From an uncultured Rikenellaceae bacterium (lineage in GTDB: Bacteria > Bacteroidota > Bacteroidia > Bacteroidales > Rikenellaceae): a stretch of DNA of 64,000 nt. Shown one piece after another: positions 54,014 through 63,276 of the stretch (positions within the stretch are counted from its first letter, which is position 1; each line of letters starts with the position of its first letter). The notes under the pieces were generated by a model, which did no database searches, was not told where the DNA came from, and was given only the letters and a program-made list of their open reading frames with translations. A program made the position numbers and the translations under genes. The stretch lies in NCBI GenBank assembly GCA_949287525.1, contig CASEGL010000007.1:1-64000 (forward strand), read 5' to 3'.

Positions 54014-55411
54014 TCAGAATTCGGCGTTCTTCGGCGTACGCGGGAAAGGAATCACATCACGGATGTTGGCCATACCCGTCACGAAGAGCAGCAGACGCTC
54101 GAAGCCCAGACCGAAACCGCTGTGCGGTGCCGAGCCGAAGCGGCGGGTGTCCATGTACCACCACAGCGTATCCATGCTCATGCCCAGTTCCTTGATGCGG
54201 CGGTCGAGTTTTTCGTAATCGGCCTCGCGCTCCGAACCGCCGATGATCTCGCCGATCTTCGGGAACAGTACGTCCATGGCACGCACGGTCTTGCCGTCGT
54301 CGTTCTGTTTCATGTAGAAGGCCTTGATGTCCTTCGGGTAGTTGATGAGGATCACCGGACGCTTGAAGTGCTTCTCGACCAGATAGCGTTCGTGTTCGCT
54401 CTGCAGGTCGCATCCCCAATCAACCGGGAACTCGAATTTCTGACCGCTGTTTTTCAGGATCTCGATACCTTCGGTATAGTTGAGGCGGACGAAGTCTTCG
54501 CTGACCACCATGCGCAGCCGCTCGATGAGTTCGTCGTCGTACATCTTGTTGAGGAACTCCAGATCCTCCATGCAGTTGTCGAGCGCATAGCGGATCAGGT
54601 ATTTGAGGAAGTCCTCGGCCAGATCCATGTCGTCCTCCAGTTCATAGAAGGCCATCTCCGGCTCGATCATCCAGAACTCGGCCAGGTGGCGCGGCGTGTT
54701 GGAGTTCTCGGCACGGAACGTCGGGCCGAACGTGTAGATCTGACCCAGCGACAGCGCACCCAACTCGCCTTCGAGCTGACCCGACACGGTCAGGTTGGTC
54801 GAACGTCCGAAGAAGTCCTGTGCATAGTCCACGCGGCCGTCCTCGGTGCGGGGCAGGTTCTTCAGGTCGAGCGTCGTCACCTGGAACATCGCGCCGGCGC
54901 CTTCGGCATCCGAAGCAGTGATGATCGGCGTATGCAGGTAGTAGAAACCGCGGTCGTTGAAGTATTTGTGGATGGCGAACGCCATGGCGTGGCGGATGCG
55001 CAATACGGCTCCGAACGTATTGGTGCGGGGACGCAGGTGGGCGATTTCACGCAGGAACTCCAGCGTATGGCCCTTCTTCTGTAGCGGATAAGTTTCCGGA
55101 TCGGCCGTACCGTAGAGTTCGATCTCGCGAGCCTGTACCTCGACGCGCTGTCCGGCACCGGCCGACTCGACCAGACGGCCCCGCACACAGAGGCAGGCGC
55201 CGGTGGTAATGCGTTTGAGCAGCTCCTCGTCGAAAGAGGCGACATCGACTACGATCTGGATGTTATTTATCGTGGAACCGTCATTCAGCGCCAGAAAAGC
55301 CACATTCTTATTGCCGCGTTTGGTTCTCACCCAACCTTTTACGACCACATCCGTATTCACCTCGCCGGAACGCAACAGTTCCGCGATCATCGTCCTTTTT
55401 TCTCTCGACAT
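54014..55411 (-). CDS. asnS: Asparaginyl-tRNA synthetase
   Basis: A 465-residue class IIb aminoacyl-tRNA synthetase. The N-terminal OB fold binds the anticodon ([22 protein letters not shown]). Class II motif 2 appears as [25 protein letters not shown] and motif 3 as [15 protein letters not shown] near the C-terminus. It charges tRNA-Asn directly. A GATATTTG element at 55454-55461 is one mismatch from the -7 consensus and may be its promoter. Confidence 0.96.
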   Translation of the reverse strand: MSREKRTMIAELLRSGEVNTDVVVKGWVRTKRGNKNVAFLALNDGSTINNIQIVVDVASFDEELLKRITTGACLCVRGRLVESAGAGQRVEVQAREIELYGTADPETYPLQKKGHTLEFLREIAHLRPRTNTFGAVLRIRHAMAFAIHKYFNDRGFYYLHTPIITASDAEGAGAMFQVTTLDLKNLPRTEDGRVDYAQDFFGRSTNLTVSGQLEGELGALSLGQIYTFGPTFRAENSNTPRHLAEFWMIEPEMAFYELEDDMDLAEDFLKYLIRYALDNCMEDLEFLNKMYDDELIERLRMVVSEDFVRLNYTEGIEILKNSGQKFEFPVDWGCDLQSEHERYLVEKHFKRPVILINYPKDIKAFYMKQNDDGKTVRAMDVLFPKIGEIIGGSEREADYEKLDRRIKELGMSMDTLWWYMDTRRFGSAPHSGFGLGFERLLLFVTGMANIRDVIPFPRTPKNAEF

Positions 55412-55555
55412 TGCGTGAAACTTTTTAACTGTTGTAAAACTTTTTAATTAACGCAAATATCGTCATTTTTTCCGACTTCTGGCACCACTCCGCCGCAAAA
55501 GGAGTGCAATTCGCACGAAACCGCCGCCGGACGGCAGGCTATCCGCCGGAAAATC

Positions 55556-55586
55556 TTGCGGTTTCGGCACAAAACCGATACCTTTG
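55556..55586 (+). promoter_or_regulatory. Promoter of the DUF4954-type gene
   Basis: TTG at 55556-55558, 20 bp spacer, TACCTTTG at 55579-55586. It gives a leader of about 55 nt and supports the start at 55646. Confidence 0.8.
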
Positions 55587-55645
55587 TTGGATGTTCGGCG
55601 GCGCAACAGCACCGGCCGGACACCTTATCCAAAGAGACAAACGCC

Positions 55646-57385
55646 ATGAACGAATACAAACCCCTCTCCGACGACCAACGTCGGCAGCTCATCGCACAGG
55701 GATGCACGGCGGACGACTGGAGCCGCATCGCCGTGACGGAAGACTTCTCGCCCGCACGCATTGCCAACTGCAGCTTCGGAGGCGACCTGCTCATCGCAGG
55801 CGAAGTCACGCTCCGCAACGTCGGCACCATCGCCAACTGCGACATCCGGCGAGGCGCCCGCATCGAACAGACGGCCATCGTCGAGACGGTCGGCCGCAGC
55901 AGTTTCGGCTGCGGCATCCCCGTGGCGGTCATCAATGAAGGGGGCGGACGCGAAGTGCCGCTCTTCCCCGCCCTGACCGCCCAGCTGGCCTACCTGATCG
56001 CCATCTATCGCCACCGTCCGGAAGTAGCGGAGAAACTTGCCCGCATGATCGAGCGGGAATACACCGTACCGGCCGCCTCGTCAATGGGAACGATCGGCGA
56101 AAACGCCCGCATCCGCGCCTGCGGCATCCTGCGCAACGTCTGCGTGGGACCCGATGCCGTGCTGGAGGGCGTATCGTCGCTGGCCAACGGCACCATCCAC
56201 TCGTTCGCCGGCCAGCGCACCTACATCGGTGCGGATGTCCGCCTGCGCGACTTCATCGTCTGCGGCAACAGCATCGTCGATAACGGCACCACGGGCGAAC
56301 GCTGCTTCTTCGGCAACGGCACGCACGTCTCCGCCCTCTCCGTGACCGACTCCCTGCTCTTTGCGGGCAGCCACTGCGAGAACGGCGAACTGTGCAGCGT
56401 ACTGGCCGGTCCCTACACCATCTCGCACCACAAGTCCACCCTGCTGATCGCCGGACTCTTCTCGTTCTTCAATGCCGGCAGCGGCACCAACCAGAGCAAC
56501 CACCTGCTCAAGTCGGGCCCCTTCCACCAGGGCATCCACCAGCGGGGCTGCAAATACGGCAGCGACGCCTACATGATGCTGCCCGCACTCGACGGCGCCT
56601 TCACGACCGTCATCGGCCGCCACAAATGCCATCCGGATACCGAATCCTTCCCCTTCTCGCTGCTGGTCGAGCAGGAGGGGCAGTCGTGGCTGATGCCGGC
56701 CGCCAACCTGGCCGCCTGCGGCCCGAAGCGCGACTTTGCCAAATGGCCGGCCCGCGACCGCCGCGACGCCCACGCCGGCGACATCATCCGCTTCGAGGCG
56801 GAGAACCCCTACCTGGCCGAGCGCATCGCCCGCGGACTGGCCTTGTGCGAAGAGCTGCAGGCCAAAGCGACGGGCGACCTGGTCATCCACCAGCGCCTGC
56901 GCATCCGCACGGCCATGCTGCGGCGCGGCATCCGCCTCTACCGCATGGCCTGCGAACGCCAGCTGGGCGCCCTGCTTGCCCTCGCGGCCGAACCCGACCC
57001 GCAGGGTGCCGGCAGCTGGACCGACCTCTGCGGCCAGTATCTGCCGCTGGCCGCCGTGAACGCCCTGCTCGACGCAATTGCCGACGACACCTGCAACACC
57101 ATCGACGGCGTGCTGGCCGCCCTGCGCCAGGCCGACGCCCATTATGACAGCTACGCGGCCGGATGGGCCATGGCGCGCCTCGGCGAACAGCTCGGCCACG
57201 CCCCCTCGTCCGACGAGATCGCCGCCGCACGGCAGGCCGGCGCCGAAGCCGCCGGGAAGCTCGACGCCCTGGCAGCCGACGACCTCCACGCCGAGAGCGA
57301 CCTTTCGATGGCCGTAGGCTACGGACTGGAGGCACAGGACGAAGCGGTGCGCGAAGCCGACTTCCGAACGGTACGCAACCTGTAA
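55646..57385 (+). CDS. DUF4954-type left-handed beta-helix protein
   Basis: A 579-residue cytoplasmic protein. Residues about 30-270 are hexapeptide-like repeats (NCSFGGDLLIAGEVTLRN, IGENARIRACGILRN) as in left-handed beta-helix acyl- or nucleotidyltransferases, with HHKSTLLIAGLFSFFNAGSG a highly conserved-looking block. The C-terminal 150 residues are helical. The organisation matches the DUF4954 family of Bacteroidales, of unknown activity; a sugar-nucleotide or acyltransferase-like fold is an inference. The GH2-like gene follows 12 bp later. Confidence 0.8.
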   Translation: MNEYKPLSDDQRRQLIAQGCTADDWSRIAVTEDFSPARIANCSFGGDLLIAGEVTLRNVGTIANCDIRRGARIEQTAIVETVGRSSFGCGIPVAVINEGGGREVPLFPALTAQLAYLIAIYRHRPEVAEKLARMIEREYTVPAASSMGTIGENARIRACGILRNVCVGPDAVLEGVSSLANGTIHSFAGQRTYIGADVRLRDFIVCGNSIVDNGTTGERCFFGNGTHVSALSVTDSLLFAGSHCENGELCSVLAGPYTISHHKSTLLIAGLFSFFNAGSGTNQSNHLLKSGPFHQGIHQRGCKYGSDAYMMLPALDGAFTTVIGRHKCHPDTESFPFSLLVEQEGQSWLMPAANLAACGPKRDFAKWPARDRRDAHAGDIIRFEAENPYLAERIARGLALCEELQAKATGDLVIHQRLRIRTAMLRRGIRLYRMACERQLGALLALAAEPDPQGAGSWTDLCGQYLPLAAVNALLDAIADDTCNTIDGVLAALRQADAHYDSYAAGWAMARLGEQLGHAPSSDEIAAARQAGAEAAGKLDALAADDLHAESDLSMAVGYGLEAQDEAVREADFRTVRNL

Positions 57386-57397
57386 CGGATCAAGACG

Positions 57398-58777
57398 ATG
57401 AGACATAACCTGTTATCGTCCCTGCTCGCCGCCGTGTGCCTGCTGGCGGGAACCGTCCGCTCGACGGCCGCCGCTCCGGAGGGACTCGCTCTGCCTACGA
57501 CCGGCAACCGCAACCGGAGCGACCTGCGCAGCGAATTCATGAGCTACACCATTCGGGCAACGGCAGCCGCCGCTGACCGCAATGCCGACTGGAACTACCT
57601 GCCGGTCGAGCAGTTCCGCGAGACGGCCGACTCGACCGGCACGCACTACTCCTTCTCGTTCGTACCGCCGGAATTCTGGGCCGACCGCATCATCATCCTC
57701 CATACCGAAGGCAGCCGCAACAGCCACTTCGTCACCGTGAACGGCACGGAGATCGGGTCGGCTCGCGACAGCGGCGTCCCCTCCGAATTCGAGATCCAGT
57801 CCTGCGTGCGACCCGGCGCAGCCAACAGCGTCGTCATCACGGTGCCGAACGACACGGACGAACCCGAATCGGCGCTGGCCGACTCGCGTCCCGCACTCAC
57901 CGGCTGCTTCCTCTATGCCCAGCCGCGCCTGCGCATCCGCGACTACACGGTCGGCACCATATTGAACGAAGACGGTTCGGGTACGATCTATGCCGAGGTG
58001 GCCGTCGAAAACGCGACCGCCTCCGCCGACACATTCACCCTCTGCCTCGATGTCTTCACGCCGAAAGGGAAAGTAGAGGACTTCCTCACCTGGCCGGTAA
58101 CGCTGAACGGCCACTCGCTGGACACGCTGCATGTCGAAATGCCCGTTTGCGGAGCAGCCCAAAACCTGTGGAGCGCCTCCTCGCCCCGCCTGTATACGGG
58201 CAACCTGTTCGTGCGCCACGGCGACCGCATTCTGGAATACATTCCCTTCCGAACCGGTTTCGGCCAGACCTCCTTCGGCAACGGACAGATCTTCCGCAAC
58301 GGCCAACCGATCCGCCTGCGCATCGCACGTTACGATGCCTCTACGCCCAAGGCGCTGCAGGCCGACATCCGCCGGCTGAAAAAGGAGGGGTACGACACGC
58401 TGTGGCCCCACCGTCCGCAACCCTACTGGTTCTATGACCTCTGCGACGAACTGGGCATGTATGTCATCGACCAGGCCGCCATCGGTACTGCCTACCGTGC
58501 CGACGACCGCCGCACGGGCGGCACACCGAGCAACGACCCCGCCTGGCTGAAGGAATACATGAACCGCACACAGGCCATGTACTACCGCTCGCGCAACCAC
58601 GTCTGCATTGTCGGCCGGTCGCTGGGCGAAGCAAGCGGCAACGGCTACAACCTTTATAAAACCTACCTGTGGCTCCGAGAGGCCGATCCCGATCTGCCCG
58701 TCATTTATGCGGGAGCGGAGGGGGAATGGAACTCCGACCTCTGCATAACGCCGGAAACGGACGCACAAAACCAGTAA
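57398..58777 (+). CDS. Catalytically degenerate GH2 (beta-galactosidase-like) protein
   Basis: A 459-residue exported protein (signal peptide 1-25). Residues about 30-180 resemble a GH2 sugar-binding beta-sandwich, about 180-290 an immunoglobulin-like domain, and about 290-459 the first part of the GH2 TIM barrel. Compared with LacZ, the DEANIETHG stretch reads DQAAIGTAY (358-366) and the acid/base stretch SLGNESG reads SLGEASG (408-414), so the metal-binding Glu and His and the acid/base Glu are lost. The protein also stops before the nucleophile region. It is most likely a non-hydrolytic glycan-binding protein. RlmH starts 4 bp after its stop. Confidence 0.8.
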   Translation: MRHNLLSSLLAAVCLLAGTVRSTAAAPEGLALPTTGNRNRSDLRSEFMSYTIRATAAAADRNADWNYLPVEQFRETADSTGTHYSFSFVPPEFWADRIIILHTEGSRNSHFVTVNGTEIGSARDSGVPSEFEIQSCVRPGAANSVVITVPNDTDEPESALADSRPALTGCFLYAQPRLRIRDYTVGTILNEDGSGTIYAEVAVENATASADTFTLCLDVFTPKGKVEDFLTWPVTLNGHSLDTLHVEMPVCGAAQNLWSASSPRLYTGNLFVRHGDRILEYIPFRTGFGQTSFGNGQIFRNGQPIRLRIARYDASTPKALQADIRRLKKEGYDTLWPHRPQPYWFYDLCDELGMYVIDQAAIGTAYRADDRRTGGTPSNDPAWLKEYMNRTQAMYYRSRNHVCIVGRSLGEASGNGYNLYKTYLWLREADPDLPVIYAGAEGEWNSDLCITPETDAQNQ

Positions 58778-58781
58778 CCGC

Positions 58782-59255
58782 ATGGACATCGACCTGATCG
58801 CCATCGGCAAGACCGATTCGCCGGAGATTGCCGCCCTCATTGCCGACTACGCCAAGCGCATCAACCGCTATGCGAAATTCTCGATCGTCTTTCTGCCCGA
58901 CGTGCGCAGCAGCAAGAAGCTGCCCGCCGAGGTACAGAAACAGGCCGAAGGCGAAATGCTGCTGCGCCAGTTCGCAACGGGCGACACCGTCGTGCTGCTC
59001 GACGAGAAGGGCGACGAACTGCGCTCGGTCGAGTTTGCCTCGTGGCTGGAGCGGCGCCTGGCGGCGGGCGGACGGCGCATCTGCTTCGTGATCGGCGGCC
59101 CCTACGGTTTCTCGAAGGCAGTATATGATCGGGCGGATGCCCTGCTGTCGCTCTCGCGGATGACCTTCTCGCACCAGATCATCCGCGCCATCTTCGCCGA
59201 ACAGCTCTACCGCGCCTTCTCGATCATCCACAACACCCCCTACCACCACGAATAG
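58782..59255 (+). CDS. rlmH: 23S rRNA pseudouridine(1915)-N3 methyltransferase
   Basis: A 157-residue SPOUT methyltransferase of normal length. The trefoil-knot motifs LLDEKGDELRSVEFASWLE, FVIGGPYGFSKAVYDRAD and LSLSRMTFSHQIIRAIFAEQLYRAFSIIHNTPYHHE (ending in the conserved PYH) are intact. It methylates the pseudouridine in helix 69 of 23S rRNA. It ends the operon with the two preceding genes. Confidence 0.97.
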   Translation: MDIDLIAIGKTDSPEIAALIADYAKRINRYAKFSIVFLPDVRSSKKLPAEVQKQAEGEMLLRQFATGDTVVLLDEKGDELRSVEFASWLERRLAAGGRRICFVIGGPYGFSKAVYDRADALLSLSRMTFSHQIIRAIFAEQLYRAFSIIHNTPYHHE

Positions 59256-59278
59256 AGAGGCCGCCAAGGCACAAAAAA

Positions 59279-59317
59279 CAGGAGGGCATCATCGCAATGG
59301 CCTCCTGCCTTATTTTT
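59279..59317 (+). terminator. Terminator after rlmH
   Basis: CAGGAGG (59279-59285) pairs with CCTCCTG (59301-59307), followed by CCTTATTTTT. A second 8-bp hairpin (59314-59321 with 59329-59336) begins directly after. Confidence 0.75.
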
Positions 59318-59521
59318 GGGACACAGAATCCCAAAACTACTAACCCAAACTTAAATAAATGAAGAAACCTTTTTCGGATGTCTTCGGAAAACTAACGCAA
59401 AAACCTTTTCCCTATTGTTCACCTTTTCTTAGCAAAACATGGAGTTTTCCGAACTATTCCTACTATTTGAGTAGCAAAAACCATGCCAAAAAGGCAGAAT
59501 CATACGACGATTCCGCCTTTT
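59314..59521 (+). other. AT-rich stretch bounded by hairpins, possible short RNA
   Basis: Between the rlmH terminator and the convergent membrane-protein gene lies AT-rich DNA with an 8-bp hairpin at 59314-59336 and a 13-bp terminator-like stem with one mismatch at 59489-59521 followed by TCGCATTTTT. A 67-codon frame (59359-59562) runs through the second stem, which argues against a protein. No -33/-7 promoter is evident inside, so any RNA would come from rlmH read-through or processing. Confidence 0.4.
59489..59521. terminator. Bidirectional terminator before the DUF898-like gene end
   Basis: AAAAGGCAGAATC (59489-59501) pairs with 59509-59521 with one mismatch; A-tract and T-tract flank it. 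It lies 32 bases past the stop of the minus-strand membrane protein gene. Confidence 0.72.
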
Positions 59522-59552
59522 CGCATTTTTCACACGGATTTGTTCCGAAAAG

Positions 59553-60545
59553 TTACCGATAATCGGCCGGCATCAGCTCCGCATCATCGGGTTCGACCTC
59601 CTCAACGTAGGTATGTCCGATCAGCAGCTCCATCGTCCGCGCATAGCCCCACGGGAAATAGAGGCCGGCCGTCACCGCAACCAACAGCCATTGCAACAGC
59701 AGTCTGCCGTAGTCGCGCAGCCCATTCGACGAAAAGCCGAAACGGATCTCCACCCGCTCCTCGCCGAGTACCGTCCGGTCGGCATAATAACGCCAGATAC
59801 GCAACAACGCCATCGGTGCATAAATACCGCAGGTCAGGACAAGCAGCAGGAACTGCCCGAAGACGAATCCGCCCGCCCGCCAGCTTCGTATTGTCGTACA
59901 CAGCCGTTTGCGTCCCACCTCGAAGTTCACGAAATAACGCAGCGTCAGAGCCTTCAGACAGGCCAGCAGGCCGACCGCCACGATCAGCAGCAGCACGCCA
60001 GAGACCGCCATGCCGCCGGTCAGCACAAAACAGGCTGCGGCAAAGGGGATGATCACCACCGGCACAACGCCAAACAGCACCCCGTATGCAAACAGCACGC
60101 TGCCCCGCCCGCGATAAATCGGTTCCTCGCACAGGAAAAGCCGGTGAATGACCGGCGAGGCAAAATAACGGATCAGCGACACGACCATCCACGGCAGCCA
60201 GATGCCGCAGGTCACCACGCTGAGCAGAATGTTTTTGGCGCAAAGGCGCAGATACCGTTTGGGGTCATACTCGGCCTCGATCGCCTCACCATACAGCGAA
60301 CTGCCGCGCAAAGTCGCCTGCACGAACCGGTAATACACCAAACACTGGGCGGCCAGCAGGCAGATGCCGCCCAGCATGTAACCAAGGATGCCGAGCAGGA
60401 ACCGGCCGTCGAAAACGGGGTCGGCCTGCGGCTCCGGCAACACCAGACGCACAGCCGCCGACGCTCCCGCCGCCAGCACAAGAGCCAGCAGCCACAGCAC
60501 GAACAGCCGGCTGCCGCCAATATGGCATTGAAAATAGGACCGCAT
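59553..60545 (-). CDS. DUF898/YjgN-like membrane protein
   Basis: A 330-residue polytopic protein with about six to eight helices. Three repeats of a motif such as LLSVVTCGIWLPWMVVSLIRYFA, VLTCGIYAPMALLRIWRYYAD and VAVTAGLYFPWGYARTMELL (T-x-G-I/L-Y-x-P-W/M) are typical of the DUF898/YjgN family. The C-terminus is acidic and cytoplasmic. Function unknown. The 105-bp gap upstream has no promoter I recognise. Confidence 0.78.
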   Translation of the reverse strand: MRSYFQCHIGGSRLFVLWLLALVLAAGASAAVRLVLPEPQADPVFDGRFLLGILGYMLGGICLLAAQCLVYYRFVQATLRGSSLYGEAIEAEYDPKRYLRLCAKNILLSVVTCGIWLPWMVVSLIRYFASPVIHRLFLCEEPIYRGRGSVLFAYGVLFGVVPVVIIPFAAACFVLTGGMAVSGVLLLIVAVGLLACLKALTLRYFVNFEVGRKRLCTTIRSWRAGGFVFGQFLLLVLTCGIYAPMALLRIWRYYADRTVLGEERVEIRFGFSSNGLRDYGRLLLQWLLVAVTAGLYFPWGYARTMELLIGHTYVEEVEPDDAELMPADYR

Positions 60546-60650
60546 GGGAATACAGATGATTTATGTTTGCTACATAACGCGAAACGGCCGTTTTTCGTTC
60601 GTTGCGCGGTCGTTTTTCCGTCATTTGCCCCGACGCGACGCAGGGGTGCG

Positions 60651-61460
60651 TCACCCTTCGACCAACTGCACGGGGCCGTCGTACATCGCATCGACCACCA
60701 CCATCAGGAACGGGCGCACGGAATAGGAACGTTTGTCGCCGACCTCCCTCCGATACTTCAGAATCAGCTTGCCGTCGATCTTCACGAGGTTCTCGACCAC
60801 CAGATGGACGGCCTGATCGGTTGCCGGTTCGATCAGCGCAATCACATACTGACGGGAAAAGTCGATCGGGGTCGGCTGCGCCCCCATCACGGCCGCTCCG
60901 CCGAAAACGGCATCGAACTCCTCCTGGGAGGTGATAATCGGCGAAGGCAGCGTCTCCGCCTCATAATCGTTGCGCACAAAATAGTTGCATCCCGACTGAT
61001 AGGGGATCTTGGTTCCCAGGCAGAGTTCCAGATAGAAATCTCCTCCCCAGGCGTCGCCCGCCATCATATTTTCACCTATTCGGAGACGATAGGTGCCGCG
61101 CATCGGCAAATCGCGCACGATACGGCGGCCGAACGGCCCGTCGCCGCTGCCGTCCGGCATGATGATCTGACTGATCCGGATGTTGGCCGTATCGCTCACA
61201 TCCATGATCTCACCATACAGCCAGTCGGCATCCTTCACCTCGAACACCACCTCCACGGGGCGCGTCGGCGCCTTCCGGATAACGGCTCGCCCGCATCCCG
61301 TATCGAGACTCAGCGCCACGGGCAACGAATCGGCGACGATCACCTCGCCTTTCGACACATACTCCTGAATAATATCGACCTCATCCGTCTTTCCCTGCCG
61401 GTTGCATGCGCTGCTCCATACGAGCAGCCCCAACCCGAAGGCCAGCCAAAGTTTCTTCAT
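60651..61460 (-). CDS. Hypothetical lipoprotein
   Basis: A 269-residue exported protein with a lipobox (SSAC, Cys19). The start at 61460 (MKKLWLAF) is chosen for the signal peptide and because a promoter element lies at 61513-61520 within the longer frame. The two halves are beta-rich; the C-terminal half (IDFSRQYVIALIEPATDQAVHLVVENLVKIDGKLILKYRREVG) resembles protease-inhibitor-like or PrcB-type domains of Bacteroidota lipoproteins, without certainty. No enzyme motif visible. Confidence 0.76.
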   Translation of the reverse strand: MKKLWLAFGLGLLVWSSACNRQGKTDEVDIIQEYVSKGEVIVADSLPVALSLDTGCGRAVIRKAPTRPVEVVFEVKDADWLYGEIMDVSDTANIRISQIIMPDGSGDGPFGRRIVRDLPMRGTYRLRIGENMMAGDAWGGDFYLELCLGTKIPYQSGCNYFVRNDYEAETLPSPIITSQEEFDAVFGGAAVMGAQPTPIDFSRQYVIALIEPATDQAVHLVVENLVKIDGKLILKYRREVGDKRSYSVRPFLMVVVDAMYDGPVQLVEG

Positions 61461-61512
61461 AGATCTCTTTCCGCTTTTTTCCGGCTTCGGCACTCGCCGC
61501 CGAAAAGCCACA

Positions 61513-61520
61513 CAAATATA
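61513..61520 (-). promoter_or_regulatory. -7 element of the lipoprotein gene
   Basis: TATATTTG on the minus strand, about 52 bases before the ATG at 61460. A TTTG lies 15 bp upstream, shorter than the usual spacing. Confidence 0.55.
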
Positions 61521-61730
61521 AAAAAAAGGTGAGCGCAAAAAGGAGGAAAGCAAAAGTTTTCCTTCACTCCATCCAACCGTTCCACCACTCCTTATATATA
61601 TGCCCCCACCGGCTCATCTTGCCCTCGCCGGACGGTTCGTCCCGACAGGCACAGTCCGGCCGGAACCGCATATTCAAAAAATAATCATCCGGCAGACGGA
61701 CGAAGACGGTACAATCTCGGACATGTTTCG

Positions 61731-61738
61731 TACCTTTG
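61731..61738 (+). promoter_or_regulatory. -7 element of the MATE exporter gene
   Basis: TACCTTTG, a perfect TAnnTTTG match, about 88 bases upstream of the ATG at 61826. It makes the longer in-frame start at 61736 impossible as a translated start. No -33 element. Confidence 0.6.
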
Positions 61739-61825
61739 CACCGCCTCAGGGACGGAAAGCACCTGTACGCCCTCTTCTCCCGCGTCTGCCCCGCATCCGA
61801 GATCCCCCTGACGGCACAATCACGT

Positions 61826-63196
61826 ATGGCATTGACACGAAACAATCCGGAGCTGCTGGGAACTGAGCCGGTCGGCAAGCTATTGAAGCGCTACGCACTG
61901 CCGGCCATCATCGCGATGTCCTCATCATCGCTCTACAACATCATCGACAGTATCTTTATCGGACACGGCGTCGGCCCCATGGCCATGAGCGGCCTGGCCA
62001 TCGCCATGCCGCTCATGAACCTGCTGACCGCCTTCGGCACCCTCATCGGCGTGGGCGCCTCGTCCCTCACCTCGATCCGTCTGGGACAGGGCAACAAACA
62101 GCGCGCCTTCCTGATCCTGAGCAACGCCGTCATGCTGAACATCGTCATCGGCCTCAGCCTCACGATCATCGGCCTCATCTTTCTCGACCCGATCCTGTAC
62201 TGCTTCGGTGCGAGCGAGGAGACCCTCCCCTACGCCCACGACTTCATGCGCATCATTCTGTCGGGCAACGTCGTGACCCACGTATTCCTGGGTCTGAACG
62301 AGATTCTCCGCGCCTCCGGCTACCCGAAGAAAGCGATGACCTTCATGCTGATTACCGTGCTGATCGTCGTCTGCCTCAACCCGCTGTTCATCTTTGGCTT
62401 CGGCTGGGGCGTCAAGGGATCGGCCTACGCCACCATCATCGGACAGTGCGCCGCCCTCGGCCTCGAGCTGACCCACTTCCTCAACAAGAAGCATTTCCTC
62501 TACCTCAAGCGCGGCACGTTCCGCTTCATGCGTACCATCGTACAGAAGATCCTGTCGATCGGTCTGGCTCCGTTCCTGCTGAACATCTGCGCCAGCATCG
62601 TGGTCATCTTCATCAACAACGCACTCAAACGCACCGGCGGAGACATTTCGATCGGCGCCTACGGCATCGTCAACCGCGTACTGATGCTCTTCGTCATGAT
62701 CGTAAACGGCTTCAACCAGGGCATGCAGCCGATCGTGGGCTTCAACTTCGGCGCCCGCCAGTTCGGCCGCGTGGTCGCCGTCTATCGGCTGACGGTCTTC
62801 TGCGCCGTATGCGTCACCACTTTCGGTTTCCTGCTGGGCCACTTCTTCCCCCACTGGGTAGCCGGCATCTTCACGACCGACCAGACCCTGCTCGCCGTGT
62901 CCGAACTCGGCCTCAAGACCGCCCTGCTCGCCTTCCCGATCGTCGGATTCCAGATCATCTCCTCGGGTTTCTTCCAATACATCGGCAAACCGCAGAAAGC
63001 CATCCTGCTGTCGCTGACCCGCCAGCTGCTCTTCCTGCTGCCGCTGCTGGCCATCCTGCCCGACATCTACGGCCCCAAAGGCGTCTGGATCAGCCTGCCG
63101 ATCGCCGACTGCCTGTCCGCCATACTGGCCGCCGCCCTGATCTTCTTCCAGCTCCGCAAGATGAAACTGCATCCCGACCAGGTTTCGGTCATCTGA
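61826..63196 (+). CDS. MATE family efflux transporter
   Basis: A 456-residue protein with 12 transmembrane helices. The start at 61826 (MALTRNNPELLG) follows the promoter. The two repeats characteristic of MATE proteins are visible: PAIIAMSSSSLYNIIDSIFIGHGVGPMAMSGL in the N-half and APFLLNICASIVVIFINNAL plus GIVNRVLMLFVMIVNGFNQGMQPIVGFNFGA in the C-half. It is a Na+ or H+ antiporter exporting organic cations or metabolites; substrate not predictable. Confidence 0.93.
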   Translation: MALTRNNPELLGTEPVGKLLKRYALPAIIAMSSSSLYNIIDSIFIGHGVGPMAMSGLAIAMPLMNLLTAFGTLIGVGASSLTSIRLGQGNKQRAFLILSNAVMLNIVIGLSLTIIGLIFLDPILYCFGASEETLPYAHDFMRIILSGNVVTHVFLGLNEILRASGYPKKAMTFMLITVLIVVCLNPLFIFGFGWGVKGSAYATIIGQCAALGLELTHFLNKKHFLYLKRGTFRFMRTIVQKILSIGLAPFLLNICASIVVIFINNALKRTGGDISIGAYGIVNRVLMLFVMIVNGFNQGMQPIVGFNFGARQFGRVVAVYRLTVFCAVCVTTFGFLLGHFFPHWVAGIFTTDQTLLAVSELGLKTALLAFPIVGFQIISSGFFQYIGKPQKAILLSLTRQLLFLLPLLAILPDIYGPKGVWISLPIADCLSAILAAALIFFQLRKMKLHPDQVSVI

Positions 63197-63215
63197 CCGG
63201 ATCCTTCCGCACACA

Positions 63216-63253
63216 AAGCGGGCGGCCTGTCAATCAGGCCGCCCGCTTCATTT
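63216..63253. terminator. Bidirectional terminator MATE / cysS
   Basis: A perfect 14-bp stem (63216-63229 with 63235-63248) with a 5-base loop followed by CATTTTG, between convergent genes. Confidence 0.9.
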
Positions 63254-63276
63254 TGCCGCGCAGGGAAACCCGCGCC

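Larger units (their letters stand above)
61461..61825. other. Divergent intergenic region, promoters only
   Basis: 365 bases between the lipoprotein and MATE genes. It holds a minus-strand -7 element (61513-61520) and a plus-strand -7 element (61731-61738); the middle (about 61560-61700) shows no gene, repeat or RNA motif. Confidence 0.5.

Noticed and set aside
57398..58777. GH2-like gene as a frameshifted pseudogene
   Set aside because: The frame is uninterrupted, has a signal peptide and complete N-terminal domains, and is packed between two genes with a 4-bp gap; residue losses rather than frame loss explain inactivity.
59359..59562. 67-codon frame starting MKKPFSDVFG after rlmH
   Set aside because: It runs through a terminator-like stem and into the 3' end of the convergent gene; aromatic/Ser-rich composition looks non-coding. 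Kept only as part of a possible small RNA region.
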